A stretch of 64,000 nt of DNA from Achromobacter xylosoxidans (GCF_014490035.1 NZ_CP061008.1:2914001-2978000), one strand, 5' to 3'; counted from the stretch's first letter, positions 33,644 to 43,853 are shown. Notes: generated by a model not told the origin, from the sequence alone. A program made the numbers and translations.

Positions 33644-36600
33644 ATGGCTCGCATATTCAAACAAGCAGGTATTGATACCCCAGGAAGGAGAGTCAAGCCG
33701 GCTGTGACGCTATGGGCGGTCTTGATATCGGCGCCGATGGCGGCAGCGGCCGACGGCGGAAACGGTGGGAGCAGGACTATTGGCGCTGCATGCGGGGGCG
33801 CTGGCGGTGCGGATTCTCTGACGACTGCTGGCGGTGATGGCAAGACAGCTGGTGGAGGCTGCAACATGCTAGGGGGCGGCGGTGGTGGCGCCGGTATTGT
33901 TGGCGGCAAAGGGGGAGATGGCCACAGCTATAACTCGGGATCGAAATCTGCTGGCGGCGCAGGCGGCAACACGGCTGGAGCGGATGGCGCACGCGGCGAG
34001 GATGGGCGGTCAGGCGAGCTCTTCGCCGCCGGCGGCGGCGGCGGCGGCGGTGCGGCGGGCCATAGGGCGGGCAGCCTGCCGATAGTGGCCGTGAAGGGCG
34101 GCAATGGGGGTGACGGCGGAGCTGGTGGCGCCGAGACTCGGGTCATCAATGGCGTGACCTATGTTTCCTACGGAGGTGGAGGCGGGGGCGGTGCGGGAGC
34201 ACCCGGCGCGATACTGTACGGCAATGGCCAGAACCTGGGTACGCTCCAGTTTTCCGTGGTTGGCGGAAAGGGTGGCAGCGGCGGGACTGGCGCGACCGGA
34301 GTTGACGGAGGCAGCGGCGGAGCGGGCATCGCGGGCTCGGGTTTCATCATCACGAACGGTAGCGTCATCCAGGGCGGAAATGGCGGCAATGGAAGCACTG
34401 GCGTTGGGCCTGGCACTTCTGGCGGCTATGGGGCAGGCGCGGGCAGCGGAATTCTTGGCGATGATCTGGTGATCAACAACCTGGGCACGATTCAGGGTGG
34501 CGTTGGTGGCAATCGTGGCAGAAATTTTGCTGGTGGCAGCGAGGGACGGGCAGGTAGTGGCGGTGTGGGTATTCAGGGCGCGCGGTTGACCATTACGACT
34601 TCCGGCCCGATTGCCGGCGGTCGGGGCGGGGATGGCGGCGCCTATGCAGACGCCATCAGGTTCACCGCTGGCTCCAATCAGCTGGAACTGCGTCAAGGCT
34701 GGTCATTGTTGGGCAATGTCGTCGGCGCTACCGGGGCGGCGGCCGACAATACCTTGACGCTGGGCGGCGATGCCTCCGACCTCGGATCGGGCCCGGGCGC
34801 CACGGTGTTTGATACGGGGCGGATCGGCGATGCCAGTCAGTTCCGGTACTTCTCCAATTTTGAGAAAACCGGCCAGGGCGTCTGGAGCCTGACGGGTGCG
34901 ACGACGGCGGTCACGCCCTGGACCATCAGGCGAGGCACGCTGTCCATTGCCGACGCGGGCGCGCTGGGTGATTTGTCTGGGAGGTTGACGCTGGCCGGCG
35001 GCACGCTGGCCGCGACGCAATCGATGCGCGTCGGCCAGAACGTAACCCTTGGCGCGGCTTCCGCATTGAAGGTCGCCTCGGACAAGACGCTGGTGATGGC
35101 GGGCGCGTGGAATGGGGCGGGTACGCTTACCAAGACCGGCGCGGGCACGCTGGTCATGACGGGAACCGTCGCCCACATTGGCAATACGATCGTCGATGGC
35201 GGCGTGTTGCGCATGAACGGAGGAGGGGCCACGTTGGTTGGCCGCGTCATGGTCAATGCGGGCGAATTCGAGGCGACGACGCTGTCGACGTTGCGCGTGA
35301 ATGGGGGTGTCGCGCTGGCCGACGGCACGCGACTGTCGCTGGCGGCAGGCTCGGCCGGACCGGCGCTGGAGACGAGCGAGCTGGCCGTGGGGCGCAACGT
35401 GTCGCTCAACATCTCGGGCATTGCCGATCCGAACGGCGCCAACCAGACGTTGATCCGAACTACGAGCGGCATCAGCGCCGACTTTAGCTCGGTCAAGGTG
35501 GGTGGCTTTCAAGGGGCGGTGGACTACTTGACTGTCCATGCCCGCAAGTCGGGCACGGACTATGTGGCGAGCTACGATCTGAGCTGGACGGCGGGCAACA
35601 ACCTGGCCCATGGCACCTACACGCTGGCCGATGCAGGCAATGTGTTCACCGTGGCCGCGCCGCTGGCCGACCAGGCGCCCAACGCCGCGACCGGCTGGGA
35701 TGGCAGGACGCTGAGCAAGGCTGGCGCGGGGACGCTGGTGTTGTCCGGCCAGAACCGTTACACCGGCGGTACGGACGTGCTCGCCGGCACGCTGGAGGCG
35801 ACGAGCGACGACAGCCTGGGCGCGGCCGCTGGCGGCGTGCGACTGAACGGCGGCGTCTTGCGTATTGGTGATGCCGCATACGCATCCACAGCGCGCGCGG
35901 TCAGCATCGGCGCCCAAGGCGGCACGCTGGACTTGCCCTATCACTTCAGGTTGGACAGCGCGCTGCAGGGCAGCGGCGTGTTGACCAAAACAGGCGCCGG
36001 GACCTTGAAGCTTGGCGCGGACAGCGGCGCATACTCGGGCAGTACGACGTTGGCGGGCGGCGGCTTGTGGCTGGCCGACAGCGCCAGCCTGGGCGGCAGT
36101 GTGCGGGCGCTTGCGGGTACGACGTTGAGCGGAGGCGGCCGGCTGGGTTCAACCGCTATCGATGCCGGCGCCACGCATGCGCCGGGGAACGCGGGCGTTG
36201 CCGGCGGCGCACAGACCATCGCCGGTGACTACCTCAACCGCGGCACGCTGCGCATCGAGGCGACGCCGCAAGCGAGCAGCCGCGTGGACGTTGCAGGCGG
36301 GGTGGATATTGCCGGCAGCACGCTGGACCTGCGCCTGTCCCCCAACGACGCGCAGGCCTGGCAGCCGCAGTCAGGGCCTTACACGCTGATCCGCAAGCTG
36401 AGTCCGGGCGCGGTGCAGGGCACGTTTGCCGAGGTGCGCAATCCCTTGCTGTTTCTGGACGCCTTGGTCAGCACCCAGGGCGGCGACGGCAACGATGTCA
36501 CGCTCACGCTGCGCCGCAATGCACGCAGCCTGGCTGGCCTGGCCGCGACTCGCAACCAGGCGGCGGTGGCTGCGGCCATCGATGCGCTGTCGCAGGACCA

Positions 36601-37681
36601 GGAAGTCTGGCGCGCGTTCGCGCTGAGCAGCGACCTGGATGAGGTGCGCCAGGGTTTTGAACAGCTTTCCGGCGACGCCTATGCAAGCGTCGCTACAGTG
36701 CTGTCATGGCCCAACCTGACGGCTGCGGCGCAGAGCGGGCTGGACGCCTTGCGCGGCAATCTGGGCGCGCGGCAGATACCGGGCGCGCCGACGGCTGCCG
36801 CGGGCGTCAGCGACGCGCCGGTCCTGGCGACGGCGCTGCCGCGTGCCGGCGTCACGCCGGTGTGGGCGCAGCTTGGCGGCGACTGGCGCCAGTACGCGGG
36901 CGACGGCAATGCGCCGGCCATACGCCAGCGCAGCACCAGCCTGGCATTCGGCGGCGACGTGGGCGTGGGGGGGGGATGGCGCCTGGGCGGCGCATTTGGA
37001 TACACCGACTCGCGCTTGAGCGGACAGGACCGAAGCGCGAGTTCAAATATCGACAGCTATACCGCGACGGTATACGGCGGCAAGGGCTATGCGCTGGGCG
37101 ACGGCCAGCTCAACGTCATGGCCGGTGCGGCCTACACCTGGCACGACATCGAGACGCGCCGGCAGGTCCGCTACGGCAGCCTGGACCAGAACCTGGACGC
37201 TGGCTATCACGCCAGCACCACACAGCTGTTTGCCGAGACGGGCTACGCCATGGCATTGAGCGGTACGGTGACGGTAGAGCCATATGTCGGCCTGGCCTGG
37301 AGTGATACGCGTATGCGCGGTTTCAACGAGAGCGGCGGGGCGGCGGCGTTGTCGGGAAGAGCGCAGAAGCAGCATGTGGCCAGCAGCCTGACCGGCTTGC
37401 GCACGCAATGGCAGCCGGGCGGCACGGCCATTGCCTTGCGCGGCATGGTGGGCTGGCGCCACGCCTATGGCGACGTCCAGCCCACGGCGACGCTGGCCTT
37501 TGACCAAGGCCCGGCCTTCAGCGTGGCCGGCGCGCCCATCGCGCGCGATGCGGCGCGTGTGGAACTGGGCGCGGACCTGGTGTCGATTCGGGCGATGACG
37601 CTGGGCTTGCGCTACGCAGGTGAATTCGGTGGAGGCAACCGGCAACATACCGGTACGCTGAACGCTGGGTGGCGCTTCTAG
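33644..37681 (+). CDS. Glycine-rich autotransporter with C-terminal beta-barrel
   Basis: 1345 residues, complete. An extended signal (basic N-terminus, then VTLWAVLISAPMAAAA) precedes a Gly/Ser/Asn-rich region at ~36-345 with poly-Gly tracts. PATR-type repeats follow near 490-800 (LTKTGAGTLVMTG, LSKAGAGTLVLSGQNRYTGG, LTKTGAGTLKLG). The C-terminal ~280 residues are an autotransporter beta-barrel starting near VTPVWAQLGGDWRQYAGDG, with GYTDSRLSGQDRSASS, FAETGYAMALSGTVTVEPYVG and the closing aromatic LNAGWRF. The passenger is exported through the barrel to the cell surface; adhesion or biofilm role is inferred. AGAGGAA precedes the ATG. It is convergent to the CMD gene with a 30-bp gap. Confidence 0.95.
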   Translation: MARIFKQAGIDTPGRRVKPAVTLWAVLISAPMAAAADGGNGGSRTIGAACGGAGGADSLTTAGGDGKTAGGGCNMLGGGGGGAGIVGGKGGDGHSYNSGSKSAGGAGGNTAGADGARGEDGRSGELFAAGGGGGGGAAGHRAGSLPIVAVKGGNGGDGGAGGAETRVINGVTYVSYGGGGGGGAGAPGAILYGNGQNLGTLQFSVVGGKGGSGGTGATGVDGGSGGAGIAGSGFIITNGSVIQGGNGGNGSTGVGPGTSGGYGAGAGSGILGDDLVINNLGTIQGGVGGNRGRNFAGGSEGRAGSGGVGIQGARLTITTSGPIAGGRGGDGGAYADAIRFTAGSNQLELRQGWSLLGNVVGATGAAADNTLTLGGDASDLGSGPGATVFDTGRIGDASQFRYFSNFEKTGQGVWSLTGATTAVTPWTIRRGTLSIADAGALGDLSGRLTLAGGTLAATQSMRVGQNVTLGAASALKVASDKTLVMAGAWNGAGTLTKTGAGTLVMTGTVAHIGNTIVDGGVLRMNGGGATLVGRVMVNAGEFEATTLSTLRVNGGVALADGTRLSLAAGSAGPALETSELAVGRNVSLNISGIADPNGANQTLIRTTSGISADFSSVKVGGFQGAVDYLTVHARKSGTDYVASYDLSWTAGNNLAHGTYTLADAGNVFTVAAPLADQAPNAATGWDGRTLSKAGAGTLVLSGQNRYTGGTDVLAGTLEATSDDSLGAAAGGVRLNGGVLRIGDAAYASTARAVSIGAQGGTLDLPYHFRLDSALQGSGVLTKTGAGTLKLGADSGAYSGSTTLAGGGLWLADSASLGGSVRALAGTTLSGGGRLGSTAIDAGATHAPGNAGVAGGAQTIAGDYLNRGTLRIEATPQASSRVDVAGGVDIAGSTLDLRLSPNDAQAWQPQSGPYTLIRKLSPGAVQGTFAEVRNPLLFLDALVSTQGGDGNDVTLTLRRNARSLAGLAATRNQAAVAAAIDALSQDQEVWRAFALSSDLDEVRQGFEQLSGDAYASVATVLSWPNLTAAAQSGLDALRGNLGARQIPGAPTAAAGVSDAPVLATALPRAGVTPVWAQLGGDWRQYAGDGNAPAIRQRSTSLAFGGDVGVGGGWRLGGAFGYTDSRLSGQDRSASSNIDSYTATVYGGKGYALGDGQLNVMAGAAYTWHDIETRRQVRYGSLDQNLDAGYHASTTQLFAETGYAMALSGTVTVEPYVGLAWSDTRMRGFNESGGAAALSGRAQKQHVASSLTGLRTQWQPGGTAIALRGMVGWRHAYGDVQPTATLAFDQGPAFSVAGAPIARDAARVELGADLVSIRAMTLGLRYAGEFGGGNRQHTGTLNAGWRF

Positions 37682-37711
37682 GCTGGCGCTCAGGCGCCAG
37701 CCCTTGCCGGA

Positions 37712-38881
37712 TCAGGCGGCCGCGTACACCGGCTCGCCCAGATTCAGCATCAAGCGATTCGCCCAAGCGAAGATCGCATCCGAATGCAGCAGATCCAGGA
37801 TCTCACCTTCATTCAAGCCCGCATCCTTCAAAGCCTGGATGCTGTCCGCATTCACCGAGGCAGGCGCCTCGGTGATCTGGATCGAGAACTTGCCGATAGC
37901 CAGTTCCCGCGCCGTGGTGCCGGCGGTGGCGGGATCCTCGAACACCTGCGCAATGACCTCATTGCGCTTGGCCAATTGCTCGAAGCGCTGGGCATGCACC
38001 GACGCGCAGTACACGCAGCCGTTGATGCGCGACACGTAGGTCGAACCCAGTTCACGCTCGGCACGCGACAGTCCACCCGGCGCATACATGATGGCGTTGA
38101 ACGCCGTGGAGCGCTGGCGCAGGATTTCCGGCTGATGCACCAGGAACAGGTAGTAGTCCGAAACCTTGGCCTTGGGGTGGCTTTCTTCCAGGACGGCGAC
38201 TTGTTCGGGCGTGGCGGTTTCGACGTTGACGACGTCGAGCCAGGCCTTCCATTCCAGCGATTCGTTGGTGAAGCCGTGGGCCTTGATGACGGCTCCGGGC
38301 GCGGTGGCGGCGGTGTTGGCGGGGAAGGGCGCGGGCGGGGTGCCGGCAGCGCGTTCGGGCTGGCCTTCCAGGGCCTTCATGGCTTCCAGGCCGGCGACGA
38401 GGCGGACCTGGTAGGACAGGAAGGCGACCAGCTGGGACAGCGTGACCACGGCGGGCGTGGAGACGCCGGCGGCTGGCAGGGTCTTGAGCGCGGCTTCGTC
38501 GCCTTCGACGGGCTTCTCGATCAGCTTGCGCGTGAATTCCAGGATGGCGGCCAGGCGCGGGGTGGCGGCCTCAGCAGGCTTGCCGGATTCGGCGACGGCG
38601 ATGTCGGCCGGGGTGGCGCCGGCGTCGGCCAGGCGCGCGCGGTAGTGCGCGGCCAGCAGCGGCGACGGGGTGATGCGGGTGGCGTACAGCGCGACCAGCA
38701 GGCGCTCGGCCAGGGACAGGCCGGGCAGCGCGGGGTCGAAGAGGGCATCGTAGCTGCCTTGGGTGGCGGCGGCGACCTTCTCGCGGAAGTGGCGCACTTC
38801 GTAGGTCTTGGCGCCCGGGGCCAGGCCGATCAGGCGGTCGACGAGGTCGTCCGTGACGTTGTAGACGATGGGTTCAGCCAT
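37712..38881 (-). CDS. Two-domain CMD/AhpD-like peroxidase-related protein
   Basis: 389 residues. N-terminal ~190 residues are one carboxymuconolactone-decarboxylase-like domain lacking a Cys pair; the C-terminal ~180 contain RINGCVYCASVHAQRFEQL, the CxxC-x3-H of AhpD-type domains. From memory this corresponds to the paired Avi_7170 and Avi_7169 families, here fused. AAGGAGA precedes the ATG. It is the last gene of the nine-gene operon, 18 bp after the BAAT-type hydrolase. A thiol-based redox or peroxide role accompanying flavin-dependent oxidation is inferred. A decayed copy of its 3' end lies at 33106-33259. Confidence 0.88.
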   Translation of the reverse strand: MAEPIVYNVTDDLVDRLIGLAPGAKTYEVRHFREKVAAATQGSYDALFDPALPGLSLAERLLVALYATRITPSPLLAAHYRARLADAGATPADIAVAESGKPAEAATPRLAAILEFTRKLIEKPVEGDEAALKTLPAAGVSTPAVVTLSQLVAFLSYQVRLVAGLEAMKALEGQPERAAGTPPAPFPANTAATAPGAVIKAHGFTNESLEWKAWLDVVNVETATPEQVAVLEESHPKAKVSDYYLFLVHQPEILRQRSTAFNAIMYAPGGLSRAERELGSTYVSRINGCVYCASVHAQRFEQLAKRNEVIAQVFEDPATAGTTARELAIGKFSIQITEAPASVNADSIQALKDAGLNEGEILDLLHSDAIFAWANRLMLNLGEPVYAAA

Positions 38882-38899
38882 GCGGATCTCCTTGATTCT

Positions 38900-40195
38900 T
38901 TACTTGGTGGCGCGGGCCTGGACTGCCGCATCGAGGAACTGTTTCACGCCTTCCCAGGATTCCTGGTCGGCGCGGGCGTTGTCCTTGGGGTTGCCGCCGC
39001 TGGTGCTGATCTTGCCGGACACGGGGTGGGCGTAGACGAGCTGGGTGGTGGGCACGTAGGGGAACAGGATGGAGTGCCCGCCGTTCTCGTAGTCCAGCCA
39101 CTCGACCGGATAGGGGTGGTTCACCTGGGCCAGCTTGTCCTGCACCATCTTGGAATAGATGCTGGACGGCCAGGAGCCGTCGTCGGTGCCGGACAGCAGC
39201 ATGACGGGGCCCTGGATGTCTTCGACCTTGATGCGGGCGCGGGCCACGGCATCAGGGTCTTGCAGGGCGGTGAGGATGGCTTTCTCGTGGCGGTGCGGCG
39301 AGGGGCCTTCGTCGAAGGGCGCCCAGGTGGCGGTGCGGTTGTTTTCCCAGACGTGGGGGATGGGCTTGCCGCCCAGCAGCCAGGTGGGGCCTTCGCGGCC
39401 GATCTTGGGATCGCAGGCGTTCTGGCCGCTGTGGACCACGGCGCCGGGCACGTAGGCGACCACGGCCGAGACTTCCTCGGGGAAGGTGGCGCCCAACAGC
39501 AGCACCAGTTCGCCGCCGCGCGACTGGCCGCTGATGGCGACGAAGTCGTGCTTAGGCTGGACCTTCTTGCGCAGCCAGCGCAGGCCGGTCTGGAAGTACT
39601 CAAGCGGGGTGTTGGAGATGTAGTCCGACAGGCCCGGCGCCTTGAAGTAGGCCAGCGCGAAGGCGGCGTAGCCGCGCGACGCATACAGCGCCGCGCGCGG
39701 TTCGTTGATGCCGCCGCCGGAGCCGTTCAGGATCATGACGGCCGGGAACGGGCCGGGGCCGGGCGGCAGGTACAGCGTGCCGACCAGGCCTTCCTCGCGC
39801 ACGTCCTGGCGCGTCACGCCGTCAGCCGCCAGGCGCTGGGTGAAGCTGGCCTGGGCCTGCGCGCCGGCGGCGCGCGCCACCACGTCGGTGACCAGGGCCT
39901 CGGTCACCGGGTGGTTGAAGTGTTCGCGGCTGGACGAGTCCACGGGGGACTGCGACCAGACCAGGCCCATGGGCGCCACGCCTTCGTAGTCGCCGGACAC
40001 GGGCGCGTCGCGGCCCAGGTCGACCGTGCCGTCCGCGCCCGCCACGAAGGCGGCCTGGCTTTGCCAGAGCACGCCGTTGCGGCGGGTCAGGGCGGTGATC
40101 TCCACCGTCTGGCCGGGGGCGACGTGTTCGACCCGGATCTGGCGCGGCACGTCGATCAGGTCGATGGCCGGGGTGATGGTTAGGGTGGGCGTCAT
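38900..40195 (-). CDS. BAAT/acyl-CoA thioester hydrolase-like protein
   Basis: 431 residues. N-terminal ~125 residues are a beta-sandwich (ITPAIDLIDVPRQIRVEHVAPGQTVEITAL) of the thioesterase/BAAT N domain; the C-terminal alpha/beta hydrolase part contains the nucleophile elbow ISGQSRGGEL (Ser), GTDDGSW (acid) and YENGGHSIL (His). ATG 3 bp after the SBP stop with no own ribosome site, so translation is coupled. In the operon it may hydrolyse an acyl or ester substrate imported by the transporter; activity unproven. Confidence 0.85.
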   Translation of the reverse strand: MTPTLTITPAIDLIDVPRQIRVEHVAPGQTVEITALTRRNGVLWQSQAAFVAGADGTVDLGRDAPVSGDYEGVAPMGLVWSQSPVDSSSREHFNHPVTEALVTDVVARAAGAQAQASFTQRLAADGVTRQDVREEGLVGTLYLPPGPGPFPAVMILNGSGGGINEPRAALYASRGYAAFALAYFKAPGLSDYISNTPLEYFQTGLRWLRKKVQPKHDFVAISGQSRGGELVLLLGATFPEEVSAVVAYVPGAVVHSGQNACDPKIGREGPTWLLGGKPIPHVWENNRTATWAPFDEGPSPHRHEKAILTALQDPDAVARARIKVEDIQGPVMLLSGTDDGSWPSSIYSKMVQDKLAQVNHPYPVEWLDYENGGHSILFPYVPTTQLVYAHPVSGKISTSGGNPKDNARADQESWEGVKQFLDAAVQARATK

Positions 40196-40198
40196 GGC

Positions 40199-41770
40199 TT
40201 ACTTGCCCGACTCTTTCGTCACCATCATGGCGGCCGTGCGGTCGCTGGTCATGGGGGTGACCTTCAGGCCCTTCTTGGTGGCCCAGATGTTCTTGTAGTG
40301 GAACAGCGGGATGATGCCGACGTCGTCGTACACGATCTTGACGGAGTCGCGCAGGATGGCTTCACGCTTGGCTACGTCGAATTCCGAGGTGGATTGCTCC
40401 AGCGCGGCGTCGACCTTGGGGTTGCTGTAGCGGCCCCAGTTGGACGCGCCCAGGCCCTTCTTGGCGTCGGCGGTGGCCAGGATGTTGACCAGCGCGTAGC
40501 TGCCTTCGCCGGTGCCGTTGCCCCAGGCCAGCATGCTGACCGCGAATTCGTTCTTGTTGGCGCGGCCCGAGTACACGGCCCATGGCACCACTTCCACCTG
40601 GGTCTTGACGCCGGCGCGGGTCCAGAACTGCGCCACGGCCTGGGCGGTTTCCGGGCCTTGCGGGTAGCGGTCGTTGGGCACGTGCATGGTCAGCTTGAAG
40701 CCGTCCGGGTAGCCGGCTTCGGCCAGCAGCTTCTTGGCCTGGGCGACGTCGTTGGGGATGTCCTTGACGTCGGGGTTGTAGCCGATGGTGCCCTTGGGCA
40801 TCCACTGGTTGGCTTCGGTGGCGGCGCCTTGCAGGATGCGGTCGGCGATGGCCTTGCGGTTGATGGCCAGGTTCAGGGCCTGGCGCACGCGCACGTCCAG
40901 AAGCGGGTTCTTGTCCAGCGGCTTGCCGTTGTTGTCGGTGATGTACTGGTTGGGCGCGGGGTTGAAGCTGGGCTGCAGCAGCATGACGCGCAGGCCGTCG
41001 TAGGGGTAGACCGACACGTTGGCGGCCTTTTGCAGCTTGGCCAGGTCCGACACCGAGACCTTGTCGATCACGTCCACGTCGCCGGCCAAGAGCGCGGCGG
41101 TGCGGGCGGCGGCGTTGTTGATGTAGCGGTAGTTGACCTTGTCCCAGATCTGCTTGTCGCCCCAGTAGCCGTCGTTGCGTTCCATGATGACGCGGTCGCC
41201 GGGGGTGTAGGACACGAACTTGTAGGGGCCGGTGCCGACCATGGCCTTGCCCGAGTTGTAGTCTTCGGTGGTGGACTTTTCACCGACGTGCTTGCTGACC
41301 ACGTGCACCGAGGCCAGGTTCAGCGGCAGGTCGGGGTTGGGGGCCTTGGTCTTGACGATGAGCGTCAGCGGGTCCTTGGCGGTCATCGTGTCGATGGTGC
41401 GCAGGTAGCCGGCATAGGTGGCCACGCTGCCCGGCACGGCGCGCGCGCGGGTGTAGGAGTAGATCAGGTCGTCGGCGGTGAATGGCGTGCCGTCCTGCCA
41501 CTTGACGCCTTCGCGCAGCTTGAATTCCCAGGTCTTGTCGTCCAGCGGCTTCCAGCTGACGGCCAGGCCGGGCTGCAGCTTGTTCCACTTGTTCTCGATC
41601 AGCAGGTCCCAGAAGTGCAGGGCCACCGAGCGGTCGCCGGCGTGGTTGTTCAGCTGCGGGTCCAGGGACGACAGCGGGTCGGCGAAGCCGATGGACAGGT
41701 CGTCCGCGCTGGCGGCGGCGGAAGCGCCGAGGATGGCGGCGGTCAGGGTGGTGAGAATCAGGCGTTTCAT
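40199..41770 (-). CDS. ABC transporter substrate-binding protein (dipeptide/nickel class, SBP family 5)
   Basis: 523 residues. Signal peptide MKRLILTTLTAAILGASAAASA-D. Family motifs: LSSLDPQLNNHAGDRSVALHFWDLLIE, WEFKLREGVKWQDGTPFTADDLIYS, MVGTGPYKFVSYTPGDRVIMERNDGYWG and LLDVRVRQALNLAINRKAIADRIL (quoted in parts). Length fits the DppA/OppA type. It binds peptides or other small molecules in the periplasm and hands them to the permeases at 43850-45738. AAGGA precedes the ATG. Note the order: the receptor gene follows the ATPase genes after a 65-bp gap. Confidence 0.92.
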   Translation of the reverse strand: MKRLILTTLTAAILGASAAASADDLSIGFADPLSSLDPQLNNHAGDRSVALHFWDLLIENKWNKLQPGLAVSWKPLDDKTWEFKLREGVKWQDGTPFTADDLIYSYTRARAVPGSVATYAGYLRTIDTMTAKDPLTLIVKTKAPNPDLPLNLASVHVVSKHVGEKSTTEDYNSGKAMVGTGPYKFVSYTPGDRVIMERNDGYWGDKQIWDKVNYRYINNAAARTAALLAGDVDVIDKVSVSDLAKLQKAANVSVYPYDGLRVMLLQPSFNPAPNQYITDNNGKPLDKNPLLDVRVRQALNLAINRKAIADRILQGAATEANQWMPKGTIGYNPDVKDIPNDVAQAKKLLAEAGYPDGFKLTMHVPNDRYPQGPETAQAVAQFWTRAGVKTQVEVVPWAVYSGRANKNEFAVSMLAWGNGTGEGSYALVNILATADAKKGLGASNWGRYSNPKVDAALEQSTSEFDVAKREAILRDSVKIVYDDVGIIPLFHYKNIWATKKGLKVTPMTSDRTAAMMVTKESGK

Positions 41771-41835
41771 GTTCGGAGTCCTTGGTATAGGGGGAACTAG
41801 CGGTTAATTCGGGCGCCGCGGCGCGGCGGCTGGGT

Positions 41836-42849
41836 TCACGCCATGTCGTTCAGGTGACAGGCGCTCAGGTGGTTGATGGCGATTCCCTTCAAGGTGGGAA
41901 CCTCGGTCTTGCAGCGCGGCATCGCATGCGGGCAGCGCGGATGGAAATGGCAGCCTCCCGGCGGATTCAGCGGGCTGGGGATCTCGCCCTTGATCGCGGT
42001 AAAGGTCTTGTGGCGCGACTTCAGGCTGGGGATCTCGGCCAGCAGGGCCTGCGTGTACGGGTGGTTGGGGTGGCGGAAGACTTCTTCCACCGTGGCCGTT
42101 TCCACCACGCGGCCCAGGTACATGATCACGACGCGGTCGGACAGGTGCTCGACCACGCCCAGGTCATGGCTGATGAAGAGATAGGTCAGCCCCAGGTCTT
42201 CGCGCAGGTCCATGAAAAGGTTCAGGATCTGCGCCTGGATCGACACGTCCAGCGCGGCCACGGCCTCGTCGCACACCAGCATGGTGGGCTGCACGGCCAG
42301 GGCGCGGGCGATGCCGATGCGCTGGCGCTGGCCGCCGCTGAACTGGTGCGGATAGCGCTGGCGCAGGGCCGGGTCCAGGCCGGCGCGTTCCAGCTGGGCG
42401 CTGACGTAGTCGTCGAAGTCGCCGTTGCCGACCAGGCCGTGGATGCGGGCCGCTTCGCCCACGATCTCGTCCACGCGCAGGCGCGGGTTGAGGCTGGCGT
42501 AGGGGTCCTGGAAGATCATCTGCACTTGCAGGCGCGCGGCATGGGCCTGGGCCGAGTTCATGTCGGCCGGGCGCACGCCGTTGATGCGGATCTCGCCGCC
42601 GGAGGGCGTCAAGAGGCCGGCCGCGATGCGGCCCAGCGTGGACTTGCCGCAGCCGGACTCGCCGACCAGGCCGACCACTTCGCCGGGGTTGACGATCAGG
42701 TCCACGTTGTCGACGGCGCGGGTCACGGCGGGCGGCTTGGACAGGCCCAGGCGCTGCATGGCGCGCGTCGCGGGGCCGGTGGGGCGTTCGCCGAAACGCT
42801 TGCTGACTTGGCTGAGATCAATCAGCGGGGTAGGGGCGGTCGCGCTCAT
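41836..42849 (-). CDS. ABC transporter ATPase (DppF/OppF class)
   Basis: 337 residues. Walker A GESGCGKSTLG, signature FSGGQRQRIGIARAL, Walker B MLVCDEAVAALD, H-loop LFISHDLGVVEHLSDRVVIMYLGRVVE. The C-terminal oligopeptide domain has PLNPPGGCHFHPRCPHAMPRCKTEVP, whose cysteines often hold a cluster in this family. ATG at 42849 overlaps the TGA of the upstream ATPase gene (ATGA), so translation is coupled. Forms the ATPase pair with the next-listed protein. Confidence 0.93.
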   Translation of the reverse strand: MSATAPTPLIDLSQVSKRFGERPTGPATRAMQRLGLSKPPAVTRAVDNVDLIVNPGEVVGLVGESGCGKSTLGRIAAGLLTPSGGEIRINGVRPADMNSAQAHAARLQVQMIFQDPYASLNPRLRVDEIVGEAARIHGLVGNGDFDDYVSAQLERAGLDPALRQRYPHQFSGGQRQRIGIARALAVQPTMLVCDEAVAALDVSIQAQILNLFMDLREDLGLTYLFISHDLGVVEHLSDRVVIMYLGRVVETATVEEVFRHPNHPYTQALLAEIPSLKSRHKTFTAIKGEIPSPLNPPGGCHFHPRCPHAMPRCKTEVPTLKGIAINHLSACHLNDMA

Positions 42850-43853
42850 GCCATTACCTCGCTGGTCTGGATCGTGGGGTGGAAGCAACGCACTTTGTGT
42901 TCGGGTAGGGCCTGGGTGATGCCGGGCTGCTGGCCGCAGGCGGCGGTGGCGCGCGAGCAGCGCGCCGCGAAGGCACAGCCCGTGGGCAGGTTGAGCAGGT
43001 TGGGCGTCATGCCGGGAATCTGGCGCAGGCGTTGGCCGCGCCGGTTGTTGCTGGGCAGGCTGTCGATCAGGCCCACGGTGTAGGGGTGCTGCGGACGGTC
43101 CAGCACGTCGTCGACGGTGCCGTGCTCGACGATGCGGCCGGCGTACATCACCGCCACGTCGTCGGCCAGGCCGGCCACCACCGACAGGTCGTGGGTGATC
43201 CAGATCAGGCTGGTGCCGTGCTGTTGCGCGAGCTTCTGCACTTCGGACAGGATCTGCGCCTGGATGGTGACGTCCAGCGCGGTGGTGGGCTCGTCGGCGA
43301 TGATCAGGTCGGGCCGGTGCAGCATGGCAATCGCAATGGCCACGCGCTGGCGCATGCCGCCGGACAGCTGATGCGGGTAGGCCAGCAGCCGCTCTTCGGG
43401 GCTGGGGATGCCCATCATGCCCAGCGTGTCGCGCGACAGGGCGCGGGCTTGCGCCACGCTCATCTTGTTGTGGGCGCGCACGGTCTCGATCATTTGCGCG
43501 TCCACCCGCAGCACGGGGTTCAGCGTCATCATCGGATCCTGGAAGATCATGGCGATGCGGTTGCCCTGCAGCTTGCGCAGCTCGCGCGGCGCCAGCTTGG
43601 TCAGGTCGCGGCCCTGGAACAGCACTTCGCCGCCGACGATGCGGCCCGGCGCGTCGACCAGGCCCATGATGGAGAAGCCCGTGACGGACTTGCCCGAGCC
43701 GGACTCGCCGACCAGGCCCAGGATCTTGCCGCGTTCCAGCGTGAAGGACACGTCGTCCACGGCGGGCAGCACGCCCGCGCGGGTATGGAAGTGGGTGCGC
43801 AGGTTGCGCACCTCCAGCGTCGGTGCGCCGGCAATATGGCGGTCGGCGCTCAT
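42846..43853 (-). CDS. ABC transporter ATPase (DppD/OppD class)
   Basis: 335 residues. Walker [14 protein letters not shown], signature [16 protein letters not shown], Walker [14 protein letters not shown]-loop [28 protein letters not shown]. Ends with the oligopeptide-domain cysteines in [23 protein letters not shown] at 43853 overlaps the TGA of the permease gene. The frame is open upstream, but that stretch lies within the permease. Confidence 0.93.
   Translation of the reverse strand: MSADRHIAGAPTLEVRNLRTHFHTRAGVLPAVDDVSFTLERGKILGLVGESGSGKSVTGFSIMGLVDAPGRIVGGEVLFQGRDLTKLAPRELRKLQGNRIAMIFQDPMMTLNPVLRVDAQMIETVRAHNKMSVAQARALSRDTLGMMGIPSPEERLLAYPHQLSGGMRQRVAIAIAMLHRPDLIIADEPTTALDVTIQAQILSEVQKLAQQHGTSLIWITHDLSVVAGLADDVAVMYAGRIVEHGTVDDVLDRPQHPYTVGLIDSLPSNNRRGQRLRQIPGMTPNLLNLPTGCAFAARCSRATAACGQQPGITQALPEHKVRCFHPTIQTSEVMA

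Noticed and set aside
37784..40183. 799-codon open frame on the plus strand
   Set aside because: It is antisense to the CMD and BAAT-like genes, which have clear domains and ribosome sites. Its product is Gly/Gln/Val-rich, the usual by-product of high third-position GC.
40298..41800. 500-codon plus-strand frame
   Set aside because: Antisense to the SBP gene with a signal peptide and family motifs; low-complexity Val/Gly/His composition.
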